Assembly: GCA_050015455.1 (NCBI GenBank)
Contig: JBEKBJ010000093.1
Span: 1 to 21,935, forward strand
Reading direction: 5' to 3'
Length of the DNA stretch: 21,935 nucleotides
Origin: JAGDMS01 sp050015455
Lineage (GTDB): Bacteria; Desulfobacterota; Binatia; HRBIN30
This document shows positions 7,265 to 14,082 of this stretch, one piece after another; position 1 is the first letter of the stretch; the number at the start of each line of letters is the position of its first letter. The position numbers and the translations under genes were made by a program. Below the pieces are notes generated by a model that had not been told where the DNA came from, did no database searches, and saw nothing but the letters and a program-made list of their open reading frames with translations.

Positions 7265-8266
7265 CTAGGCGGGCGCGGGGAGTTCCCCCAAAGCCATGCG
7301 AGCGAGCTCGATGATGTGATAGCCGCCGAGGCCGCGGGCCTGTGCATCCTCCCCCAACCCCCTACGACACATGGGGCAGAGGTAGCACAGCGCTTGCGCG
7401 CCAGCCGCCTGCGCGTCGTCCAGGTTGCGCTGGCGGACCAGCGGGGCCGCGTCCGGATTGAACGCGGTCACCGCCAGGCTGCAGCACAGGGAGTTGTCGC
7501 GATCGTACCGGCGCTTGACTCGCTCGACACCGATCAGCTTCAGGACCGCGTCTACCGCGCTTTCCTTTCCTGGCGACAGTCGCGAGGCGCAGGGCCGCTG
7601 GTAGGCGACGCGCAAACCGAGCGGGGTTATGGCCGCTCGGTGCGCTTCGAGATAGCGCTGGAGGTACTCGACCACGTGCACCGGCCGGAACGGCACTTTG
7701 ATGCCGAACTCCCGCGCCCGGTCCACCAGCATGCCGTAGCAGTCGTCGTGCAGGAGAATCACCTCCTCGGCGCCCGTGGCCGCTAGGTTGTCCACGAAGG
7801 TCTGGGCGTGGCGGCGAGTCACTGAGCCCGCCCCCATGTGGTCGAAGAGTATGTAACAGAAGAAATGGCGACCCTTCACCACCGGCAACCCCTCGAACAG
7901 GCGCCCTTGGAAAAGCTCAGGATCGCTGGAGCCAAAGACACAGCCCGACAAAACCCGACCCTGGTTCTCCGGTACACGGGCCTCCGAGGTGACAGTGTAG
8001 CGGGCCTCTTGAGCCGCAATCATCTCCGGCGTGATCCCTAGAGAGCCAAACTGTTCCTGCCGCTCTAGGATCAGGTCGAAGGGGCGGGCATTCGTGGCAC
8101 AATACTCGTTGCAGGCAAAGCAGGTGATGCAGGCAGACAGGATGGGCGCGGAGCGCCCGGCGATGAGCTCATCGATCTCGAACGCAGCGCGCTCCTTGTC
8201 GTAGTTGACGTAGAGACAGCGTACGAAACAGTCACCACAGCAGTCACAAAGGGATTCGTCGAACAC
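7265..8266 (-). CDS. HdrD/HdrB-like iron-sulfur oxidoreductase
   Basis: The 333-residue protein has two N-terminal CxxCxxCxxxC [4Fe-4S] motifs (C7, C10, C13, C17 and C46, C49, C52, C56). The C-terminal CCG domain follows: C-x34-CC-x34-CxxC from RPCASRL through NSLCCSL to YLCPMCRRG. This motif binds the noncubane [4Fe-4S] clusters of heterodisulfide reductase HdrB/HdrD. An earlier half domain (LSGCVFGS, LHDDCYGML) is less complete. The architecture is that of HdrD, GlpC or LldE-type electron-transfer subunits, in the cytoplasm or at the membrane. It is first of the minus-strand operon and may pass electrons to or from an acyl-CoA reaction. The start is a GTG with a modest AAGAGAG upstream. The true donor and acceptor cannot be read from the window. 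Confidence 0.85.
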   Translation of the reverse strand: MFDESLCDCCGDCFVRCLYVNYDKERAAFEIDELIAGRSAPILSACITCFACNEYCATNARPFDLILERQEQFGSLGITPEMIAAQEARYTVTSEARVPENQGRVLSGCVFGSSDPELFQGRLFEGLPVVKGRHFFCYILFDHMGAGSVTRRHAQTFVDNLAATGAEEVILLHDDCYGMLVDRAREFGIKVPFRPVHVVEYLQRYLEAHRAAITPLGLRVAYQRPCASRLSPGKESAVDAVLKLIGVERVKRRYDRDNSLCCSLAVTAFNPDAAPLVRQRNLDDAQAAGAQALCYLCPMCRRGLGEDAQARGLGGYHIIELARMALGELPAPA

Positions 8267-8439
8267 GATTGAACTCTCTTCCCCCCTTGCCGCCTGCCGC
8301 TCCGTCGTCTAGCGCGATTGCGATGGCCGCGCAACATGGCTGACGTGCAGGGGCGACATCGGCAAACCTTCTGAACGACTCACCCGCAGGCGCTCTTCCC
8401 CTAAATCCCCTTGCACCCGGGGCGCGGTTGGGTTATTTT

Positions 8440-8451
8440 CTGACTGGTCAG
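8440..8451. promoter_or_regulatory. Palindrome resembling a TetR/AcrR-family operator
   Basis: CTGACTGGTCAG is a 12-bp inverted repeat (CTGAC-TG-GTCAG) in the 224-bp divergent region between the HdrD-like gene and the efflux operon. TetR-family repressors of efflux pumps often bind TGAC-NN-GTCA cores. No regulator gene is in the window. The site lies about 40 bp before the chosen GTG start of the efflux gene, which argues against a start at the TTG at 8428. Confidence 0.4.
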
Positions 8452-8490
8452 TTCCGGAATTGCCGGAGTGAACCGAAGCGAGCCCAAGCC

Positions 8491-9522
8491 GTGAAACAAG
8501 CCCAGAAGCGAGCTCCCAATCTCCGCGACTTTTCGTCACCCGTTGAAGCCGAGAGCGCAGCCAAGATCCGGAAGCGTCCGTCCGCAATCCGCCGCACTTT
8601 GCCCTACGGGATATTGGCCCTGGTGATCGTTGCAGGACTCACGTTCGGCACGCAGACGGTGGTGTTCTACTTGCACCACGTCGAAACCGACGACGCCCAG
8701 ATAGAAGGCCATATCGACCCGGTTCTGCCTAAGGTTCCGGGCTACGTAAACGACGTGTTGGTGCGTGACAATGAGAAGGTGGCGGCCGGTCAGGTGCTCG
8801 TCCGCATCGACTCGCGTGATTTTCAAGCGCGCGTCAACATGGCGGAAGCGGCACTGGATAGCACGGAAGCCGCGGTCACGGTGGCGCATGCCAACGTCGA
8901 GGCGGCTCAGAGTAAACGGACCAAAACGGCAGCCGATCTGGGCCGGTATGGCCCGCTGTGGAACCAGCATGTCATCTCGCCGCAAGAGTATGACGCCGCC
9001 AAGGCGGCAGCCGATGCGGCTGCAGCCGAGTACCAAGCAGCAACGCGCCAGATCACGGCCGTCGAAGCCCAGGTGGCGCAGCGCCAGGCGGACTTGGAGT
9101 ATGCCAAACTGCAACTCTCGTACACCACGGTCAACACTCCGGTCGCGGGGTTCGTTTCCAAAAAGAGTGTCGAGATCGGGCAGTTCGTCGAGGCGGGGCA
9201 GCCGCTGATGGCGATTGTCCAGGACAACGACGTGTGGGTGGTCGCCAACTTCAAAGAAACGCAGCTGCGCAGCATGCATGTGGGGCAGGCGGTAGAGGTA
9301 AGCGTGGACGCCTATCCCGGCCGCACGTTCCACGCGCGAGTGGATTCGATCGGCGCCGCCACCGGCGCGAAGTTCGCGCTTCTGCCGCCGGACAACGCCA
9401 CCGGGAATTTCGTCAAGGTGGTCCAGCGTGTCCCCGTGAAGATCGTGTTCCCCGAAGATCCCGATCTGGAACACCCGTTACGGGTGGGGATGAACGTCGT
9501 GGCGGTGGTGGACCTGGGGTGA
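8491..9522 (+). CDS. EmrA/HlyD-family membrane fusion protein
   Basis: This is a periplasmic adaptor of a multidrug efflux pump: a single membrane anchor at about residues 37-61 (TLPYGILALVIVAGL), then VETDDAQIEGHIDPVLP, the hallmark entry to the lipoyl domain, a long helical hairpin rich in Ala and Gln (about 110-200), and the barrel domains ending in GMNVVAVVDLG. The size (343 residues) fits EmrA. It pairs with the EmrB-like permease gene 87 bp downstream and would bridge it to an outer-membrane channel not seen here. The start is uncertain: GTG at 8491 is chosen because an operator-like palindrome lies at 8440-8451; an in-frame TTG at 8428 would place that palindrome inside the gene. Neither has a strong ribosome-binding site. 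Confidence 0.88.
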   Translation: MKQAQKRAPNLRDFSSPVEAESAAKIRKRPSAIRRTLPYGILALVIVAGLTFGTQTVVFYLHHVETDDAQIEGHIDPVLPKVPGYVNDVLVRDNEKVAAGQVLVRIDSRDFQARVNMAEAALDSTEAAVTVAHANVEAAQSKRTKTAADLGRYGPLWNQHVISPQEYDAAKAAADAAAAEYQAATRQITAVEAQVAQRQADLEYAKLQLSYTTVNTPVAGFVSKKSVEIGQFVEAGQPLMAIVQDNDVWVVANFKETQLRSMHVGQAVEVSVDAYPGRTFHARVDSIGAATGAKFALLPPDNATGNFVKVVQRVPVKIVFPEDPDLEHPLRVGMNVVAVVDLG

Positions 9523-9538
9523 GCCCCACCCCACCTGG

Positions 9539-9601
9539 ATGCCCGCTTGCGCGGGCATGACGAAATGCGGACCAGCGGTTGGGTTGCGGGCATCAGCCCG
9601 C
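9539..9601. repeat. Two GC-rich hairpins between emrA-like and emrB-like genes
   Basis: The first hairpin is ATGCCCGC-TTGC-GCGGGCAT (9539-9558), an 8-bp stem with TTGC loop in a setting (CTGG before, GACG after) known from REP-like dispersed repeats of many proteobacteria. The second is GCGGGC-ATCA-GCCCGC (9586-9601), ending 8 nt before the permease ATG. They may lower or tune translation of the permease, or be just repeat debris. No T-tract follows either, so they are not typical terminators. Confidence 0.6.
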
Positions 9602-9609
9602 GCTGAGTA

Positions 9610-11154
9610 ATGGCTGGAATTGGCTTTCGCAAGTGGATCATCGTCATCACGGTGATCTTCTCGTCGGTGATCGAGCTGATCGACGCCACGATCGTGAACG
9701 TGTCGCTGCCGCAGATGATGGGCAATCTCGGCGCCACGCTCGACCAGATCGCCTGGGTGGTGACCGCCTACATCTTTGCCAACGTCATCGTGGTGCCGAT
9801 GGCAAGCTGGTTCTCGGCAGTGTTTGGCCGGCGCAATTACTTCGCCGGCTCGATCCTGCTGTTCACCGTCTCCTCATTCTTCTGCGGCCACGCCACCAGC
9901 CTGTGGGAGTTGGTGTTCTTCCGCTTGCTGCAGGGCGCTGGGGGCGGGGCGTTGATGGCCACCTCGCAATCGATTCTCGTCGAGAGCTTCCCGCCGGAAG
10001 AGCTCGGGTTCGCCACCGGCTTGTTCGGCCTCGGCGTCGTTGTCGGCCCGACCATCGGTCCAACGCTGGGCGGCTGGATCACGGACAACTACTCATGGCC
10101 CTGGATCTTCTACGTCAATCTTCCCATTGGGACCTTGGCCTTCATCTTGAGCGTGATGTTCATCCGAGACCCGTACGAGAAGCGCGAGGTGGGCAGCATC
10201 GATTGGTCGGGTATTGCGTTGCTGATCCTCGGCGTCGGCTCCCTGCAGATCGTCCTCGATCGCGGCGAGCGCGACGACTGGTTCAACGCGACCTACATCG
10301 TCGTCCTGACCATCGTGGCCGCGGTCGGCATCGCCGCCTTCATCTGGCGGGAGCTGACCGCGGAACATCCGGTAGTCGATTTGCGGGTGCTGAAGAACCG
10401 TCAGCTCGCGGTGGGCACGTTGTTCACCTTCGTTATGGGGTTTGGACTGTTCGGCTCGGTCTTCATCTTCCCCGTCTTCGTCCAGCACCTCCTGGGCTTC
10501 ACGGCCCTGCAAACCGGATTGATCATGTTGCCGAGCAGCTTGACCACGGCGTTCATGATGCCGCTCGTTGGCCGGCTCGTTCGCCGGGGTGTGCCGCCGG
10601 TACTCATGGTGGTCTTTGGGTTCCTCCTCTTCTTCGCGTTCACCTGGACGCTGTCGCAATCGAACTTGGCGTCCGGCGAGGCCGACTTCTTCTGGCCGTT
10701 GATCCTACGCGGGCTCGGTTTGAGCCTGCTGTTCGTGCCCATCACGACCCTGGCGCTGTCGACGCTGCGCGGCGCCGACATCCATCAGGGGGCCGGGCTG
10801 ACGAACATGATGCGGCAGCTCGGCGGCTCCCTGGGCGTGGCGGTCATCGCCACTTTCATCGAGCATCGCTCGTGGGCTCACCGCCAGGATCTGCTACGAT
10901 ATGTCACGCCCTACGACTTCCCCTTGCGCGAGCGGATGAGCATGATCATTCACGGCCTGATGGCGCACGGCTCGACCTTCGCTGAGGCGCAACGCCAGGC
11001 GTATGCGGCCATCGAGGGCACGGTGTCGCGGCAGGCGTTCTTGCTGACGTATATGGATGCGTTCCGCCTGATTGGAGTATTTTTCCTGTGCTGCATGCCG
11101 TTGCTGCTACTGTTCAAGAGAGGACGCGCGGCCGTGCCCGTCACGGCTCACTGA
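9610..11154 (+). CDS. EmrB/QacA-type MFS transporter (DHA2, 14 TM)
   Basis: This 514-residue protein is a drug:proton antiporter of the DHA2 family in the inner membrane. It opens with a membrane segment holding the motif IELIDATIVNVSLPQM (residues 21-36), with the family's acidic residue D25. It contains the motif-C glycine/proline pattern GVVVGPTIGPTLGGWI, which marks antiporters, and about 14 hydrophobic segments. The length is normal. It follows the EmrA-like gene in one operon and would form a tripartite pump with it; the exported compounds are unknown. The likely repression by a TetR-type protein is inferred only from the palindrome at 8440. Its TGA stop is followed at once by a fragment of a different transporter. 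Confidence 0.93.
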   Translation: MAGIGFRKWIIVITVIFSSVIELIDATIVNVSLPQMMGNLGATLDQIAWVVTAYIFANVIVVPMASWFSAVFGRRNYFAGSILLFTVSSFFCGHATSLWELVFFRLLQGAGGGALMATSQSILVESFPPEELGFATGLFGLGVVVGPTIGPTLGGWITDNYSWPWIFYVNLPIGTLAFILSVMFIRDPYEKREVGSIDWSGIALLILGVGSLQIVLDRGERDDWFNATYIVVLTIVAAVGIAAFIWRELTAEHPVVDLRVLKNRQLAVGTLFTFVMGFGLFGSVFIFPVFVQHLLGFTALQTGLIMLPSSLTTAFMMPLVGRLVRRGVPPVLMVVFGFLLFFAFTWTLSQSNLASGEADFFWPLILRGLGLSLLFVPITTLALSTLRGADIHQGAGLTNMMRQLGGSLGVAVIATFIEHRSWAHRQDLLRYVTPYDFPLRERMSMIIHGLMAHGSTFAEAQRQAYAAIEGTVSRQAFLLTYMDAFRLIGVFFLCCMPLLLLFKRGRAAVPVTAH

Positions 11155-11157
11155 TAG

Positions 11158-11340
11158 CAGAGTAACGGGATTGCCGGCGCGCAGTTGATCTCGTACTTCG
11201 CCGCTTGGCCGACGCTGCTCTCCCCGACCGTGGTGGCCGGCTCGTTCCTGTTCTCCGGCGCCGTGGGTGTGTTCTTCGGCTTCTACCCGGCGCGCAAAGC
11301 CTCGCGCCTCGACCCCATCGCGGCCCTGCGCTACGAGTGA
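11158..11340 (+). pseudogene. C-terminal fragment of a MacB/FtsX-type ABC permease
   Basis: This frame encodes about 60 codons ending FYPARKASRLDPIAALRYE-stop, the near-invariant C-terminus of MacB/FtsX macrolide-export and lipoprotein-release type ABC permeases. The last membrane helix (VVAGSFLFSGAVGVFFG) precedes it. The frame is closed by a TAG at 11155-11157 and has no start codon; upstream DNA is the MFS gene. The rest of the permease and its ATPase are absent. It is a remnant, showing that an ABC exporter was once here and was deleted when the present junction formed. Confidence 0.85.
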
Positions 11341-11369
11341 GGGGCAGCCGTCGAGTTCACGCGAATCCC

Positions 11370-11440
11370 CTCATCCCTTCGACAAGCTCAACGCAGGCTC
11401 TGACCTTATCCCGGAGGGAGAAGGAAACCCTTGCGCAACC
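11370..11440. repeat. Partial copy of the dispersed TTCGACAAGCTCA repeat
   Basis: CCTTCGACAAGCTCA (about 11377-11390) and the following TTATCCCGGAGGGAGAAGG block are related to the repeat arms in 116-254 and 4031-4150. The copy here lacks the closing hairpin arm. It fills most of the gap between the ABC permease fragment and the dehydratase gene, so it may mark the deletion scar. The GGAGGGAGAAGGAAA in it resembles a Shine-Dalgarno but has no in-frame start at proper distance. Confidence 0.5.
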
Positions 11441-11476
11441 GGGCATACCTCGATTGCGGCCATCGGCCGCGCCGAA

Positions 11477-12607
11477 ATGAGCTGGCTTTTCACTTCGCTC
11501 CGGGGCAGAATCGCCGACGTTATGGCGACACCGCTGACTATTACCAGCCGAAAGGATGCGCTGCGCCGGATGCGGGAGGCGGGCTACCGCATCGCAGCCG
11601 TGCTGCCGATTCACTACCCGCGCGCGCTGTTGCGCGCCTGCGGCTTTCACCCGGTCGAGGTCTGGGGACCGGCGCGCGTCGACTCGCGCGGCGGCGATCT
11701 GCGCTTTCAAGCGTACACATGCGCGATCGTGCGCAACGCAGTCGCGCTGCTGAGCGAAGGGAAGCTGGACCCGGCCGACGTGCTGCTGGTGCCGCACACC
11801 TGCGACGCCTTGCAAGGCATGGGCTCGGTACTGGGAGACTTCGTCAAACCGCATCAACGCGTGCTCACGCTGTACCACCCGCGCGGCCGCGGACCGGCGG
11901 CGCTCAGTTTTCTGGTCGATGAGCTGCGACGGCTCCAGCAGGAGCTGTCGGCGCACGGTGGCCGGCAGCCGACGGACGCCGAATGGGACGAAGCCCTGGG
12001 TGTCGAGGCGGAGGCCGATGCGGCGCTGGCCGGGCTGTACCGGGATCGGGCGCGCTTGCCACTCACGGACCGTGAATTCTACACGCTGGTGCGGGCGCGC
12101 GAGTACCTGCCACCCGACGAGTTCACGGCGGTGGCGAGCGCCGTCCCGCGCGGCGAACGCGCGCAAGCGCCCGGCATCCCGCTGATGCTCTCCGGCATCG
12201 TCTGCGAGCCAATGGAGGTGTTCGACCAGATCAACTCCGTGGGGGGCCGCATCGTGGCCGATGATCTGGCCTGCGGCTACCGCCGCGTGTACCCGCTCAT
12301 TACCGACGGCCCACCGCTCGAACGCCTCGCGCGGGCGCTGCTCGGTGCACCGCCAGACCCGACGCGCGGATCGCCGATAGCCGAGCGCGCGGCTGCACTG
12401 GTCCAGCGCATGCGCGAGACCGGCGCCAAAGGCCTGCTGGTATACGACGTAAAGTTTTGCGAGCCGGAGCTGTTTGACCTGCCGCGCCTGCGCGCGCACC
12501 TCGCCGAAGCCGGCTTCCCGATGTTGCACGTCGAGCATGAGCTGACACCGGACGTTTCGCAGCAGGCGCTCACTCGTGTCGAAGCATTTCTGGAGACCTT
12601 GCAATGA
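11477..12607 (+). CDS. 2-hydroxyacyl-CoA dehydratase / BcrC-like subunit
   Basis: This protein (376 residues) belongs to the HgdB/BcrC family, which forms [4Fe-4S]-bearing subunits of 2-hydroxyacyl-CoA dehydratases and class I benzoyl-CoA reductases. Seen in the sequence are IAAVLPIHYPRALLRACGFH near the N-terminus, the cluster-ligand candidates C82 (AYTCAIVR), C109 (PHTCDALQGM) and C328 (VKFCEPELFD), and the family C-terminus VEHEL followed by TRVEAFLE. The gene overlaps the next by ATGA, so the two subunits are made together. The start is uncertain: ATG 11477 or ATG 11522, neither with a good ribosome-binding site. The upstream open frame to 11267 overlaps the permease fragment and repeat and is not credible. 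Substrate unknown. Confidence 0.85.
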   Translation: MSWLFTSLRGRIADVMATPLTITSRKDALRRMREAGYRIAAVLPIHYPRALLRACGFHPVEVWGPARVDSRGGDLRFQAYTCAIVRNAVALLSEGKLDPADVLLVPHTCDALQGMGSVLGDFVKPHQRVLTLYHPRGRGPAALSFLVDELRRLQQELSAHGGRQPTDAEWDEALGVEAEADAALAGLYRDRARLPLTDREFYTLVRAREYLPPDEFTAVASAVPRGERAQAPGIPLMLSGIVCEPMEVFDQINSVGGRIVADDLACGYRRVYPLITDGPPLERLARALLGAPPDPTRGSPIAERAAALVQRMRETGAKGLLVYDVKFCEPELFDLPRLRAHLAEAGFPMLHVEHELTPDVSQQALTRVEAFLETLQ

Positions 12608-13959
12608 ACGCCTCTGATTTACCGCACTTCGCACCGTCGAATCGCCTGTCTTACCTGCTGCAGTACGAGCTGATCGGCCGCGCGGCGCTGCGGGTGCAGC
12701 GCTGGAACGATGCGCGTAAGCTCGCCGCATATCGGCCGAAAGCCGACGATCCGCTTACCCCGCCGTTGCGCTGCGTGACGCGGATGAAGGAGTTGATGTC
12801 GCGCCACTACCTGGAAGGGCGCTACGCCGCGGGCGTGCGCCCGGTTGCATGGGTGACCAGCGGCGCGCCTACCGAGATCCTCAAGGCGCTCGACTTCTTT
12901 CTGATCTACCCGGAGAACCACGCCGCGCTGTGCGGTGCGCGGCGCAAGGCCGAAGCGCTGTGCATCGAGGCCGAGAACGCCGGCTACTCGCGCGATGTGT
13001 GCTCTTACGGGCGCACCGACATCGGCACCATCCTCTCCGGCAAGACGCCCGTTGGCCGGCTGCCGCGGCCGGACCTGCTGCTGTGCTGCACCAACATCTG
13101 CCAGACCGTGCTCTACTGGTACCGCACCCTGGCTGACTATTTCGCTGTGCCGCTGGTCGTCATCGACACGCCGTTCCTCTACGGCGACGCACAGCCGCAC
13201 CAGGTGGCCTATGTGAAGCGGCAGCTGGAAGATCTCGTGCCCGTCGCCGAGCGCGTCGCGGGCCGCCGCTTCTCGGAACAGCGGTTCAGGGAGGTGGTCC
13301 GCAATGCTCGCCGCGGTGCGGAGCTGTGGCTCGAGGTCATGGACCGCTCGCAACACCGGCCGGCGCCGATGACGGCCTTCGACGGCTTCATCCACATGGC
13401 GCCGATCGTGGATTTGCGCGGTGAGGCGGTGACGGTCGAGTACTACGAGACCATGCTTGCGGAGCTGGACGAGCGCGTGCGCCGGGGCATCGGCGCGGTC
13501 CGCAACGAGCGCTTGCGCGTGCTCTGGGACAATCTGCCGATCTGGTTCCAAATCAGCCGGCTGTCGAAGGTGCTGGCGCTGCGCGGCGTGAACGTGGTGG
13601 CGTCCACCTACACCTACGCCTGGGGAGAGCTGGCGCCGCTGATCGACGAGTCGAAGGGCTTCGAGTCGATGGCCAACGTCTACCTGCACCCGATTCTCAA
13701 CCGCTCCGCCGGCCACAAGCTGCGGGCGATGCAGCGCATGGTGAAGGATTTCCACATCGATGGCGTGATCCTACACTCCGACCGCTCGTGCAAGCCGTAC
13801 TCGCTGGGGCAGATGGATCAGCGCGAGCGGTTGGTGAGCGAGACCGGCGTGCCGGCGCTGCTGCTGGAGGCCGATCACAGCGATCCGCGCTCGTATTCGG
13901 ACCAGCAAGGCGAGGCGCGCCTGGAGGCGTTCATCGAAACGATGGAAGCCGCGGCGTGA
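12604..13959 (+). CDS. 2-hydroxyacyl-CoA dehydratase / BcrB-like subunit
   Basis: This 451-residue protein is the second subunit. VAWVTSGAPTEILKALDFF (81-99) and IYPENHAALCGARR (101-114) are BcrB-like. Candidate cluster ligands are C133 (DVCSYGR), C166 (CCTNICQ) and C396 (DRSCKPYS), and the C-terminal ETGVPALLLEADHSDPRSYS and EARLEAFIE are family signatures. With the upstream subunit it would make a heterodimer performing radical-type dehydration or ring reduction of a CoA thioester in the cytoplasm. Such enzymes need an ATP-driven activator (HgdC/BcrAD family), and no such gene is in the window. The ATGA overlap (12604-12607) shows coupling. An alternative is a paralogue with a different role; the family contains many uncharacterised members. 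Confidence 0.87.
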   Translation: MNASDLPHFAPSNRLSYLLQYELIGRAALRVQRWNDARKLAAYRPKADDPLTPPLRCVTRMKELMSRHYLEGRYAAGVRPVAWVTSGAPTEILKALDFFLIYPENHAALCGARRKAEALCIEAENAGYSRDVCSYGRTDIGTILSGKTPVGRLPRPDLLLCCTNICQTVLYWYRTLADYFAVPLVVIDTPFLYGDAQPHQVAYVKRQLEDLVPVAERVAGRRFSEQRFREVVRNARRGAELWLEVMDRSQHRPAPMTAFDGFIHMAPIVDLRGEAVTVEYYETMLAELDERVRRGIGAVRNERLRVLWDNLPIWFQISRLSKVLALRGVNVVASTYTYAWGELAPLIDESKGFESMANVYLHPILNRSAGHKLRAMQRMVKDFHIDGVILHSDRSCKPYSLGQMDQRERLVSETGVPALLLEADHSDPRSYSDQQGEARLEAFIETMEAAA

Positions 13960-13967
13960 GGGAACGC

Positions 13968-13997
13968 AGTCGCTAGAATCGTGCGATTGCGGCGACT
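13968..13997. terminator. Hairpin downstream of the dehydratase genes
   Basis: AGTCGC (13968-13973) pairs with GCGACT (13992-13997), and inside it AATCG-TG-CGATT forms a second stem. The hairpin starts 9 nt after the BcrB-like stop, between convergent genes. It lacks a T-run, so it may be an RNA-stabilising or weak terminator structure. Confidence 0.4.
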
Positions 13998-14082
13998 AAG
14001 GCTCAAGGACGCGCGCGGGAGTCGGAGGACTTGCCTGCCAAGCTGGTCGCTAGGTAGCTGCGCGAAATGCTGAGCCGAGGAT

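Noticed and set aside
8428..8490. TTG start at 8428 for the EmrA-like protein
   Set aside because: It would place the TetR-like palindrome inside the coding region and has no ribosome-binding site; GTG at 8491 is preferred, with limited confidence.
11267..11476. 70-codon N-terminal extension of the BcrC-like subunit
   Set aside because: It overlaps the MacB/FtsX fragment and the dispersed repeat in another frame and has no family similarity.
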